This document shows positions 24,271-33,330 of a DNA stretch of 64,000 nt, in pieces. The stretch is taken from the NCBI RefSeq assembly GCF_000294775.2, contig NZ_CP015506.1, positions 3,695,501 through 3,759,500 on the forward strand, in the 5' to 3' direction. This DNA is from Cytobacillus oceanisediminis 2691. Lineage in GTDB: Bacteria > Bacillota > Bacilli > Bacillales > Cytobacillaceae. The number at the start of each line of letters is the position of its first letter. Position 1 is the stretch's first letter. The notes under the pieces were generated by a model, which did not search any database, had not been told where the DNA came from, and saw only the letters and a list, made by a program, of their open reading frames with translations. A program made the translations under genes and the position numbers.

Positions 24271-25629
24271 TTATTCAGCCTCTTCCTCAGCAAAGATCAA
24301 GTGTTTTTCTGTGAAAATCTGCAAAGTCCCTTCAAACCTTTTCACCAGATCATCAATTTCCCTTTTGGTAATGGTAAGCGGCGGTGCAATCAATACAGCA
24401 TCTCCATCGATGCCGGTTTTGCCTGCCCCCGCCGGGTAAATAAGCAGTCCCTGTTCCTGCGCTTCCTGTATTAATCTCTGTGTCAGATTAAACTTTCTCG
24501 AAAACGGCTCTCTGGACAGATGATCTTTTACAAATTCAAGTCCGATCATTAGTCCTTTTCCTCTTACATCACCAATAAAGGAAAATTTGGATTGCAGTTT
24601 TGTCAGCTTATTTTTCAAATACACACCTTTGCTATCCACTTCAGGGATGATGTTGTTTTTTTCAATATACTCAAGCACTGCGAGAGAAACTGCGCAGGAC
24701 TGAGGATTGGCACTTAAGGTATGGCCGCTCATAATGCTCTTTGACCCTGCCAAAATAGGCTTCATAATTTCATCGCTTACAAGGGCAGCCGCAATCGGAG
24801 CATACCCGGCCCCCATTCCTTTACCAAGTGCGACAATATCAGGTTTTACATTCCATTGCTCGCAGGCAAGCATTGTGCCCGTTCTGCCAAAACCGGTCAT
24901 AACCTCATCAGCAATAAATAAAATGTCATGCCGGTCACAAATTTCTTTTATTATCCTGTAGTAATCTTTTGGAGGGGTTATAGCACCCCCTGCAGCCCCA
25001 ATGACTGGCTCTGCGATAAATGCAGCAATATTCTCTTGCCCTATCCGTTTAATGACGGTTTCAAGTTCATGGGCACACAGATATCCGCATTCAGGCGCTT
25101 CCAGCTTGTATGGACACCTATAGCAATATGGCGGATGAATGACAGGAAAATCTTCAAGCAGCGGTATGAAACGCGCCCTTCTGCCCGTATGACCTGACAT
25201 TGATAAAGCACCCAGAGTTATGCCATGATAGCTCATCCACCTTGAAAGCACCTTTGTTTTTGTCTGAATGCCTTTTTCCTGCCAGTATTGAATCGCAATT
25301 TTCATAGCTGTTTCAGTGGCCTCAGAGCCGCTGTTCACAAAAAAGCTCCAATTTAAGTCGCCAATTGCCGCTTCCGCGATTTTAAGAGCCAGCTTTTCAG
25401 CTGCCCCGCTGGTAAATTGCGAACGATACACAAAAGAGACTTTCTTAGCCTGTTCATGCATTGCCTCAATGATTTCCTCAACACCATGGCCAATATTTGC
25501 CGTTATCGCGCCAGACGATGCATCCAAATATTCCTTTCCGTCAGTATCATATAAATAGACGCCTATGCCATAATCAATAACTGGATAATGTGCATGAAGC
25601 ATTGGCTTAATTAGGTTTGATTGATCCAT
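24271..25629 (-). CDS. yodT: Class III aminotransferase (YodT)
   Basis: PLP-dependent omega/beta-amino acid aminotransferase, 452 aa. SGSEATETAMKIA, SYHGITLGALS, IAEPVIGAAGGAI, FIADEVMTGFGRTG and IVALGKGMGAGYAP (PLP Lys) are in the expected order. A short Cys-rich insertion (YCYRCPYKLEAPECGYLC, about residues 168-186) is a feature of this subgroup and may bind metal. GGAGGGGTTTCTGAA precedes the ATG. First gene of the run. It is the best candidate for removing the 3-amino group of N-acetyl-beta-lysine. Confidence 0.92.
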   Translation of the reverse strand: MDQSNLIKPMLHAHYPVIDYGIGVYLYDTDGKEYLDASSGAITANIGHGVEEIIEAMHEQAKKVSFVYRSQFTSGAAEKLALKIAEAAIGDLNWSFFVNSGSEATETAMKIAIQYWQEKGIQTKTKVLSRWMSYHGITLGALSMSGHTGRRARFIPLLEDFPVIHPPYCYRCPYKLEAPECGYLCAHELETVIKRIGQENIAAFIAEPVIGAAGGAITPPKDYYRIIKEICDRHDILFIADEVMTGFGRTGTMLACEQWNVKPDIVALGKGMGAGYAPIAAALVSDEIMKPILAGSKSIMSGHTLSANPQSCAVSLAVLEYIEKNNIIPEVDSKGVYLKNKLTKLQSKFSFIGDVRGKGLMIGLEFVKDHLSREPFSRKFNLTQRLIQEAQEQGLLIYPAGAGKTGIDGDAVLIAPPLTITKREIDDLVKRFEGTLQIFTEKHLIFAEEEAE

Positions 25630-25806
25630 TTCAGAAACCCCTCCATTGTTATTCGTGGAAAAAAAGCGTCTTGGGCTCTAAAGTTGAAGCAGAATTGTAA
25701 AGTGTGACGCTATCTTCTGGGCCAATATATTAAAATATATGAAATGACTTCCAAAATCTTTCTTAAAGAATATTCATATCTTTAAAATGAACCATTTGCA
25801 GGAATT

Positions 25807-25839
25807 AAAAAAACAGCCGGTGTAATCGGCTGTTTTTTT
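25807..25839 (-). terminator. Intrinsic terminator after the TPR/C39 gene
   Basis: AAAAAAACAGCCG pairs with CGGCTGTTTTTTT, a 13-bp perfect stem with a 7-nt loop. It isolates the upstream TPR gene from the yodT run. Confidence 0.9.
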
Positions 25840-25841
25840 GG

Positions 25842-28800
25842 TTAAATAATGCTTTTTTTCAGGTTCATCAGATCAATGTCTTCCTCTGCAAGTTCTTGAA
25901 AATATCCTTCTTCATCATGATGAAAGACATACTCAAGTTCTTCTTCAGCTTCTTTCAATTTATTTAAGATTGATAGATAGCAAGCTTTATTATATCTCGC
26001 TATCAAAAGATCAGGATCAATTTCAAGCGCTTCCTCCATTAGTTTTAGTGATTTTTCAACATCCTTTATTTTATGAAAAGAAATAGCCAGTTCAATATAT
26101 AAGGAAGTATCATCGGTATGAAACTTTAATCCTTCTTCCATAATCTCTATTGCTTCTTCATACCGTTTTCTTTTATTTAATAATTGTCCGTATCTAAAAT
26201 GGGCTTCTTTTTCATACGGATTTTCTGTTAACACCTTTCTTAAGATTGTTTCTGCCTGGGTGAATCGCATCCTGTGTGTAAATGCAACTGCCTTTAAGAG
26301 CATGAGATGTGTATCGTTCGGCTTTTCTTTTAGGCAGGCATCCAGCAGTTTTATTGCTGTGTTCATCTCTGCCGCTTCCTCAATGGGATCATTCCCGCCC
26401 GCCATATGGATCTGTACAAGCTGATAGGCTGTAATAAAATCCCAATCTTTTTCAAGAGAAGATTTCAGAACCTTTTTGGCATCCTCCTCAAGATTTACAG
26501 ATTCATAGAATCCCGCAAGACCGATTGGTGCATTTTTATTAAACGGATTATGTCTGATTGAGGATTCATATAAGTCGATAATCACTCCAAACAAAGTGAT
26601 CTGCTTTGTCTTCTCTCTCATCTTTTGAACAAACCTTCCAATGAAGGAGGAATTTTGATCAGCTTCCCAATCCACACCGCTTGCATGCTGGGCCAATGCA
26701 TCAGCTGCCTTTAAGAATACCTGGCTTTTTTCCGTTTTTTCAGTTCTAATTTTCCCGAGGAATGCCGGAAGGTGTAAAATTTTATTGGTTTCGACAAATA
26801 GCACAATTAAAGTTTCATATATGTCTTCATCATCCCAATATTCTTTAATAAGTTCCTCCAGAAGCTTCCTAGCCTCTTTATATTTCTTATTCTCTATAAG
26901 CAATTTTGAATAGTGATGTTTTATTTCAGCTAATTGAGAATCCAGATTCAGGGCCTGCAAAAGACATTCCTCTTCCTTGATTCTGTCTCCTGCAGCTCCA
27001 TAAGCATAAGCAAGGCTATCCAATCTCCATGTTTCCAGAACTTCACCCTGCATACGAATTAATTTTTCAATAACCCCCCGAAGCTCTTCCATGGATAGTA
27101 AGCTTGATAAATATTCAATATTAACTCTTAGAGGAGCCTTATCAATCAGCTTCAGCATATACTCTGCTTCCTTCAGTTCATTTCCTAAAATCCCATAGAT
27201 TTGTGCAATGCGGCTATATGCCCCCTCTGTTTCAGGATTAAGATCAAGACATTTTCTAAATGCTTTAATCGCCGGTTCAAACTTTTCAAGTCTAAAATAC
27301 GTTTCCCCCAGCCTGTAGTATGGAAAAGCTGTTTCATTTTCCCCGATGGCTCTTTTATAAAGGCTAATTGCTTCAGCATATCGCTCAGCACTTTCATATA
27401 AAGTGCCCGTATAGCATAGATAGTCAGTTTGAGAGTCTTCATCAGCCTTTGCTTCCAGAAAAGCGATTGCACGATTCACATAAGGCGACTCTTCTGCTAT
27501 ATTTACATATAGCTCCAGGGCTTCATTCAGATTTTGATCAACGTAGTTAAATCCCCTTTCAATTAGAGACATTCCTGCCTCCAGCAGGTGGGAATCCTTC
27601 AGGTCTTGTGCAAAGTCTGCAACCAGTTTGCCCCCATTTATTAAAAATTCGCTATCCTCACTGAAACGTTCTTCATGTTGTCTTATAAATTCTGCTGCTT
27701 CATCTGGCCTCTTCATTTCAGAGATAGCAAATGCATAACCCAGATAGGCAAAAACCTCATTAGGATTTTCTTCTATACAGGAGAAGTAAATACTCTCTGC
27801 TTTTTCATATTCCTCATGATCTTTGTAAAGATCACCCAAGCGAATTAGAATCTGCGGACTTCCTGATACCCCCGCTCCTTTCAGTAAAATCTCTTCAGCA
27901 CGCATTTTATCTTCAAACAAATATTCATAGCAGTCGGCAAGAGCCAGATATGGATAAGAAATTTCAGCATCCAGGCTGGCTGAAATTATGTAGCCTCTTT
28001 CTGCTTTGCGGATTTTTCCTTCTGCCTGGTCAAGCTTCGCTCTCTCATACCATACATGCGCATCACCATGATCTTCACGAAGAAGCTGGCTGAATATCGA
28101 GCGTGCTTCATTGTACTTTTCCTGATCCGTAAGAATTATGGCATGATTTACTCTAATAAAGCGGTCTTGCTCATTTATATTTAGTGCAATGTCTGACATT
28201 TCTTTCGCATTTTCCGTCTCAGAATTATAGAGGAAGCACAGCGCAATATAACTCCAAATATAGTATTGGTCTGGGTCAAGCTGAAGGGATTTTCTGAAAT
28301 AGCCGATCGCAGAATAGTATTGGTCCTTATACATCTGGATCCTTCCACTCAAATATTGGTATAATGGGCTAAAGGTTTTTCTATTGACAAGTGATAAAGT
28401 CTTTTCCGCTCGATCGATTTCGTTTAAACGTATATATGCCTGAGCTGCATACAGCTTAAAAAAGTCTGACTCAGGAAAAATGGCCAGCAGCTTTTCGGAA
28501 CATTTAATAATGAATTCTTTATGTTTATCCCCGGAAAAAAATTTTAATGTATATATGAGCGTATAAGGCTCATTCATTGAAGAAGATAAAAAGTCTGCCA
28601 TAGCAGGTTCATTTTTCATTATGTCTTCTTCAACCATTTCCGAAAGGGAGTGAAGTTTTTTATAATACAGGTGATCATCCATAGGCAGGAATTCAAGCTC
28701 CGCCTCTCTCTCTATTGGCACTGCCGCAATCGACAAAAAGTTAGTATTTACAGCAAGCTTTTGGAACTCTCCATAAGGAACATACATTGTATCAAGAAAG

Positions 28801-30047
28801 TTTGGATCTTGTACCAAATAAAAGCCAAATCGTTCATCAATCCCAATCATAACCTGCACATGTGAAGATGCCTCAAAGTCCACACTAAGGATGATGGGTA
28901 TCCCCTGCTGCAATAATGCCTTATAACGCTCCTTTTCACCTGTAAAGAAACGGTATGCGAAACCTTCTTTTTCAAGGTATTCCGCAGATGCAGACAGCTT
29001 TGAACCAGTCACATCAAAAATATGTTCAGCAATATCATCCTGAGTTTCCTTTTTACCAAAATAAGAAAAGAGCATTTCAAAGCTGGCAGGCACACAGTAA
29101 TTGCTTTTCTGTACAATTGGATTGATTGAGAGCTTTACTGCATCACCTGTTTCAGAAAACCCCTTATCTCCTGAGAAAGGACTGTCCTTCATTTTCTTCT
29201 GAGAGATAAAGTGATGTAATTTTTCAAGTTCATCTTTTTGATAGTAGGAAAGAGCTCTAAGATGTTCAAAATAGCACTCATAGCTGTGAAAAGGAACAAG
29301 TCGATCGAGCTCACTCATTTCTGCTAGCATGTCCTCATGCAAGCCGAAATCTCTGTATCTGCGAATAAGCTCCAATTTTAATGCAGGCGCCAGCGGGTGG
29401 ACTTCCATGCCTTCTTTAATCGTTTGAAGAGACTTTCCCCCTCCTCCATTTGATGCGTATAGATCTGATAACAAAAGATAACAAGCAAGTCCCCGTTCTT
29501 CATCTCTCAGGCCAGCAGTTAAATGAGATTCTGCCTTTGCACGGTCTCCTATCTGCAGATAATAAAATCCAAGTTTATCCCAGATTGGCTTTTCGCTGAT
29601 CGCCTCCATTTCAACGAGCTTTTTCACTGCTTCTTTTGTTCTTTTTAACTCAAGAAGGCTATGTACTTCTGTAAATAAAGCACTTATCCTCAGCTCAGTT
29701 TCTGCTTCATGCGGCATCTTTTTCAAATATTCCGTTATAATATAATTTGCTTCCAGTGACCTTCCACTGTCAATTAACTCATCGCAATACCAAATGGCGG
29801 TTTGAAGTGTTTTAAAACGCCTGTGTGCATAGCGGGCAAGAAACCCGCTATATTGGTACATCACTCCACGGTCAAATAATCGAATGAGCAGCTTAAAATC
29901 TTCAACTGAAGATATTTTTGCTAATTTATTCTTAATAATTGAGAATTTTGATTTTTTCATATCTTCCAACTCATTAGCCAGAACATTCAGCGCCTTTAAA
30001 AACTGCCTGTCTTCTGCCAGGCCTTTTAGGTTTTCCAGAATTTCCAT
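25842..30047 (-). CDS. Giant tetratricopeptide-repeat protein with embedded C39-like domain
   Basis: The 1401-aa protein starts at MEILENLKGLAED behind GAGGTG. TPR-like helices fill residues 1-290. A papain-fold C39-like domain lies at about 307-446, with NYCVPAS (Cys318), SSHVQVMIGID (His396) and VQDPN (Asp414), the peptidase triad pattern. More than twenty further TPR units follow to the C-terminus (for example YSAIGYFRKSLQLDPDQYYIW and AIKAFRKCLDLNPETEGAY). No signal peptide or membrane segment is evident, so it seems cytoplasmic. C39 domains usually mature bacteriocin leaders in exporters; here there is no transporter, and the domain may cleave or merely bind peptide tails. Function unknown. 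Monocistronic. Confidence 0.88.
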   Translation of the reverse strand: MEILENLKGLAEDRQFLKALNVLANELEDMKKSKFSIIKNKLAKISSVEDFKLLIRLFDRGVMYQYSGFLARYAHRRFKTLQTAIWYCDELIDSGRSLEANYIITEYLKKMPHEAETELRISALFTEVHSLLELKRTKEAVKKLVEMEAISEKPIWDKLGFYYLQIGDRAKAESHLTAGLRDEERGLACYLLLSDLYASNGGGGKSLQTIKEGMEVHPLAPALKLELIRRYRDFGLHEDMLAEMSELDRLVPFHSYECYFEHLRALSYYQKDELEKLHHFISQKKMKDSPFSGDKGFSETGDAVKLSINPIVQKSNYCVPASFEMLFSYFGKKETQDDIAEHIFDVTGSKLSASAEYLEKEGFAYRFFTGEKERYKALLQQGIPIILSVDFEASSHVQVMIGIDERFGFYLVQDPNFLDTMYVPYGEFQKLAVNTNFLSIAAVPIEREAELEFLPMDDHLYYKKLHSLSEMVEEDIMKNEPAMADFLSSSMNEPYTLIYTLKFFSGDKHKEFIIKCSEKLLAIFPESDFFKLYAAQAYIRLNEIDRAEKTLSLVNRKTFSPLYQYLSGRIQMYKDQYYSAIGYFRKSLQLDPDQYYIWSYIALCFLYNSETENAKEMSDIALNINEQDRFIRVNHAIILTDQEKYNEARSIFSQLLREDHGDAHVWYERAKLDQAEGKIRKAERGYIISASLDAEISYPYLALADCYEYLFEDKMRAEEILLKGAGVSGSPQILIRLGDLYKDHEEYEKAESIYFSCIEENPNEVFAYLGYAFAISEMKRPDEAAEFIRQHEERFSEDSEFLINGGKLVADFAQDLKDSHLLEAGMSLIERGFNYVDQNLNEALELYVNIAEESPYVNRAIAFLEAKADEDSQTDYLCYTGTLYESAERYAEAISLYKRAIGENETAFPYYRLGETYFRLEKFEPAIKAFRKCLDLNPETEGAYSRIAQIYGILGNELKEAEYMLKLIDKAPLRVNIEYLSSLLSMEELRGVIEKLIRMQGEVLETWRLDSLAYAYGAAGDRIKEEECLLQALNLDSQLAEIKHHYSKLLIENKKYKEARKLLEELIKEYWDDEDIYETLIVLFVETNKILHLPAFLGKIRTEKTEKSQVFLKAADALAQHASGVDWEADQNSSFIGRFVQKMREKTKQITLFGVIIDLYESSIRHNPFNKNAPIGLAGFYESVNLEEDAKKVLKSSLEKDWDFITAYQLVQIHMAGGNDPIEEAAEMNTAIKLLDACLKEKPNDTHLMLLKAVAFTHRMRFTQAETILRKVLTENPYEKEAHFRYGQLLNKRKRYEEAIEIMEEGLKFHTDDTSLYIELAISFHKIKDVEKSLKLMEEALEIDPDLLIARYNKACYLSILNKLKEAEEELEYVFHHDEEGYFQELAEEDIDLMNLKKSII

Positions 30048-30142
30048 TGTGCACCTCATTTGGGTATGATAGAAATATAATACAAACATTTACAGAGATT
30101 TACTACAGGAAATGGTTGTATTTTTTTCTTTGCATAAAAATA

Positions 30143-30162
30143 CCCCGGCATATGATCCGGGG
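30143..30162 (-). terminator. Intrinsic terminator after the S66 peptidase gene
   Basis: CCCCGG pairs with CCGGGG around an 8-nt loop. The A-run at 30137-30140 gives the minus-strand U-tail. Confidence 0.7.
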
Positions 30163-30167
30163 ATTAA

Positions 30168-31145
30168 TTATCTCTGTTCAATCCAAATTTCACTTTCAAA
30201 ACCTTTTGCTTTTATTGCTGCCCTTCCTCCAATCGGGATAGTGGCATAAGGCTGTACATGGCCAAAATTCACATCAGCTATCACAGGAATGCCGTGAAGC
30301 TCTTTTTTTGACTCAATAATCTTTCTCAGTGCCTCTTCGGTAACCTGGGAATTCTTCTGAAATCTGCCAATCAGGATTCCTTTGATGCCTTGAGCATCAG
30401 GCAGGTGCAGGAGTGATTGAAGATCCCGATCAAATGTAAGAGCATGTGATTCCTCATCATCTTCAATAAATAAGATTGAATCCTTTAATGATGGCATGAA
30501 TTCTGTCCCCTGCAGCAAATTAAGTGTGCATAAATTTCCTCCAATTAATCTCCCTTCTGCATCCCCTTCCTGGATTACCGTATACCCATTATTTTTGATG
30601 AAATGCCTGTCTTCCTGATCAAGATACCATGGATCATCACTCCAATCTGACGAAGCGAGGATTTCATAGGGAGCGTCATTGGTTACTGCATTAATAAAAG
30701 AATCAAGAGTGTACTCAAACCCATGTTTCACACCGAAGCTTGAAAAATGCGGGCCTGAATAGGTGATCAATCCTGTTTTTTTATAAATTGCTCCCTGCAG
30801 TGCCGTGATATCACTAAATCCGCAAAGTATTTTCGGATTGTTTTTTATTATCTCGAAGTCTATGTAATTCAAAAGCTGGTTGGCGTTATAGCCGCCAATC
30901 ACTGTGAGGATCCCCTTTACATTAGGATCAGTAAAAGCATCATGCAAATCTTCAATTCTCTCTTCAATAGAAGTACTGAAAAACTCATCATGCAATTCCG
31001 CATTTTTGCCGTATGTTATTGTGAATCCAAGCTGATTCAGCCGTTCCTGGGCAATTCGCAATTGTTCGCCTTTTATGATGGCCATGCTTCTTGCCGGTGC
31101 AATGACCCGGATTTCATCTCCTGGCTTTAAACGCTCTGCAAGCAT
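30168..31145 (-). CDS. S66 family LD-carboxypeptidase / MccF-like protein
   Basis: 325-aa cytoplasmic serine peptidase. The nucleophile elbow GFSDIT (about residue 109), the acidic partner in LFIEDDEES and the His in NFGHVQPYATIPIG form the Ser-Glu-His triad of LdcA/MccF. LdcA trims recycled muropeptides; MccF inactivates microcin C-like aminoacyl-nucleotides. The insertion around DDPWYLDQEDRHF is closer to MccF-like members than to LdcA. I lean to MccF-like (as B. subtilis YocD) but cannot decide the substrate. It is a single gene. Confidence 0.88.
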   Translation of the reverse strand: MLAERLKPGDEIRVIAPARSMAIIKGEQLRIAQERLNQLGFTITYGKNAELHDEFFSTSIEERIEDLHDAFTDPNVKGILTVIGGYNANQLLNYIDFEIIKNNPKILCGFSDITALQGAIYKKTGLITYSGPHFSSFGVKHGFEYTLDSFINAVTNDAPYEILASSDWSDDPWYLDQEDRHFIKNNGYTVIQEGDAEGRLIGGNLCTLNLLQGTEFMPSLKDSILFIEDDEESHALTFDRDLQSLLHLPDAQGIKGILIGRFQKNSQVTEEALRKIIESKKELHGIPVIADVNFGHVQPYATIPIGGRAAIKAKGFESEIWIEQR

Positions 31146-31241
31146 TATGTCCTCTCCTTTGCTCCTTTGAGCCTTGTTTATTTTTTTTACATTTTATCAG
31201 ATACAATCTCGTTAAGAAATGACTGTTTTTACATATTGAAA

Positions 31242-31268
31242 AAAGGCCAGCTTTTCAGCTTGGCCTTT
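31242..31268 (-). terminator. Intrinsic terminator after the FAD-dehydrogenase gene
   Basis: AAAGGCCA pairs with TGGCCTTT, with a GC pair continuing the stem. An A-run on the plus strand gives the U-tail. Confidence 0.8.
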
Positions 31269-31274
31269 CTGCTT

Positions 31275-32741
31275 TTATACTATTGCAGCTTCCCTTCTTG
31301 GTGCATTGCTTTTCTTTTCTACGATATCCCTTGCAATCCAGACTCCGCAAGCTCCCGCTTGTGCGAGACCTCTAGTGATGCCTGCACCGTCCCCGCCGAC
31401 ATAAAGGCCGCTAATTTCCGTTTCGAAACGGTTATTAAGTCTTGGGCGCGCAGAGTAGAATTTTGCCTCTACGCCATAAAAAAGTGTATGTTCTGATGCA
31501 AGACCAGGAGATACATGGTTTAAAGCCTCAGTCATTTCAATCAGGCTTTTCATTGTATTATATGGAAGCACAAGGCCTAGGTCGCCAGGTACCGCCTCTT
31601 TTAAGGTTGGCTCCAGGAAACCTTCTTTAATCCTCTTCTCAGTTGATCTTCTTCCTTTTAATATATCTCCATACTTTTGAACAATGATTCCGCCGTTTGA
31701 AAGGCTGTTGGCAAGCCTTGAGATTTCGTGTGCATACTCATTTGGCTTATCAAACGGTTCTGAGAATGTATGGGATACAAGCAGAGCAAAGTTTGTATTC
31801 GGGCTTCCCAGTTTAGGGTCTTTATAAGCATGGCCATTCGCCAGCATGATTCCGGAGTGGTTTTCCACTACGACATGGCCAGAAGGATTGCTGCAGAATG
31901 TCCGAACTCTTGTACCGACAGATGTATTAAATGTGAACTTTCCTTCGTAAAGATGTTTATTAATCTCTTCCATGACAATATTGGAAGTTTCGACCCGGAC
32001 ACCAATGTCGACTTGATTATTGATCATCTTTAAGCGGCGGGACTTCAGGAGGTTTGCCAGCCAAACAGATCCATCTCTCCCGGGTGCTACAACCACCTTA
32101 TCAGCATGAACTTCATTTCCGGACTTAAGCTTAACCCCCATAATGCGATGGCCATCAGGCGTTTTTTCGGTTATAAGATCTTCAACCTCTGTCTTATAAG
32201 ACATATCAATTTTTTCACGCAAATATTCATAAATGCTTTTTAGTATTTCAAGGTTCTGCTCCGTACCTAAATGCCTAACCTGTGCACGAAGAAGTTTCAG
32301 TCCCGCTGCATAACCGCGGCGCTCAATATCTCTCACTTCAGCCGTCATTGGATCTGTGATGCTTTCAGTTGCACCGTGTTTCAAATTAATTTCATCTACA
32401 TATTTGATCAATTCAACAACCTGGGAATCAGGGAGATAATCTGTCATCCAGCCGCCGAATTCACTTGTAATATTGAATTTCCCATCTGAATAAGCCCCTG
32501 CTCCGCCAAAACCATTGGTGATTGAACATGCCGGCAAACACCCTGCATACTCTTTTCTTCCCGCGGCCGGCGGGCATTTCTCAATCTTTTTCTGTAAAAT
32601 CGGACAATTCCTCCGATAAATATCATGACCTTTATCAATTAATAAAATATTTGCTTCAGGCATTTTTAGTGTTAGTTCATAACAAGTAAATATTCCAGCC
32701 GGTCCAGCACCGACAACAATAACATCATAATTTGCATTCAT
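31275..32741 (-). CDS. FAD-dependent dehydrogenase of the COG2509 type
   Basis: 488-aa flavoprotein. The N-terminal dinucleotide fold VIVVGAGPAGIFTC binds FAD. A Cys-rich stretch (NCPILQKKIEKCPPAAG, then GCLPACSITNGFGG) follows, as in uncharacterised FAD-dependent dehydrogenases related to geranylgeranyl reductases and GlpD/HdrA-like proteins. The second FAD-contact block is GLYVGGDGAGITRGLAQAGACG. No membrane segment. The Cys residues could be redox active or bind a cluster (inference). GGGGGAATAGGA precedes the ATG. Monocistronic; substrate unknown. Confidence 0.87.
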   Translation of the reverse strand: MNANYDVIVVGAGPAGIFTCYELTLKMPEANILLIDKGHDIYRRNCPILQKKIEKCPPAAGRKEYAGCLPACSITNGFGGAGAYSDGKFNITSEFGGWMTDYLPDSQVVELIKYVDEINLKHGATESITDPMTAEVRDIERRGYAAGLKLLRAQVRHLGTEQNLEILKSIYEYLREKIDMSYKTEVEDLITEKTPDGHRIMGVKLKSGNEVHADKVVVAPGRDGSVWLANLLKSRRLKMINNQVDIGVRVETSNIVMEEINKHLYEGKFTFNTSVGTRVRTFCSNPSGHVVVENHSGIMLANGHAYKDPKLGSPNTNFALLVSHTFSEPFDKPNEYAHEISRLANSLSNGGIIVQKYGDILKGRRSTEKRIKEGFLEPTLKEAVPGDLGLVLPYNTMKSLIEMTEALNHVSPGLASEHTLFYGVEAKFYSARPRLNNRFETEISGLYVGGDGAGITRGLAQAGACGVWIARDIVEKKSNAPRREAAIV

Positions 32742-32927
32742 CGTCCTATTCCCCCAGACGCATTATTCGTTAATTTCATCAACCCTAGGTAACTATATCA
32801 AACACTGAATAAATGGTCAATCTTTTTACGAACTATTTAATAAAATTAATCAATATTGTTCGGTTTTACAAAAGTTTATGTAAAATTCCGCGAATAAACC
32901 GCAATTGCTGGCCCCTTAACAAACTGA

Positions 32928-32950
32928 AGGCTGCTCCTAAAGAGCAGCCT
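32928..32950 (-). terminator. Terminator of the YjcZ-type gene
   Basis: AGGCTGCTC pairs with GAGCAGCCT around a 5-nt loop. The T-tail is interrupted, so strength is uncertain. Confidence 0.6.
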
Positions 32951-32969
32951 CCACAAGATTCATTTTATA

Positions 32970-33140
32970 TTACCAATTTCCACAGCAGCATGCTCCGATA
33001 ATGATCAATAGAATGAACAATACGACGATCAATGCGAAACCGCCATATCCGCATCCTCCATATTGAGCACCCGCTACAGGATATCCATATCCTGGAAAAC
33101 ATTGGTCGTAGCCAGCACCAGCAACTGCACCTTTATACAT
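32970..33140 (-). CDS. YjcZ family sporulation peptide, 56 aa
   Basis: A 57-codon frame starts at ATG 33140 behind TTGAGGAGTGATTATTA. The N-terminal half is rich in Gly and Tyr ([14 protein letters not shown]). The second half is one transmembrane helix ([19 protein letters not shown]) ending CGNW. This composition is the YjcZ family signature. These peptides are made during sporulation and are abundant in Bacillaceae; their role is unknown. Confidence 0.88.
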   Translation of the reverse strand: MYKGAVAGAGYDQCFPGYGYPVAGAQYGGCGYGGFALIVVLFILLIIIGACCCGNW

Positions 33141-33330
33141 TAATAATCACTCCTCAACAAGATTTCTTGGGCATTTTCAATATTAATGTATGTGCGGAGA
33201 ACTTGACCCGCATGTGCATTTGCCCATTTTTATAAAAAAACGCTGAACTCCATTTTAAATCTTCCCCCATAGCCATTATTAGGGTACGATAACATTAAGG
33301 ATTCAGAAAAGAAGCGGGGGATTCAAACCA

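Noticed and set aside
25640..25800. A sigma-54 or sigma-E promoter for the yodT operon
   Set aside because: TTGGCCC-AGAAG-ATAGC has the GC dinucleotide shifted by one base, and no convincing sigma-E pair was found, so no promoter is called.
32813..33235. Plus-strand frames of 60-70 codons between the FAD-dehydrogenase and SGNH genes
   Set aside because: They are antisense to the YjcZ-type peptide gene or cover AT-rich spacer, and lack ribosome binding sites.
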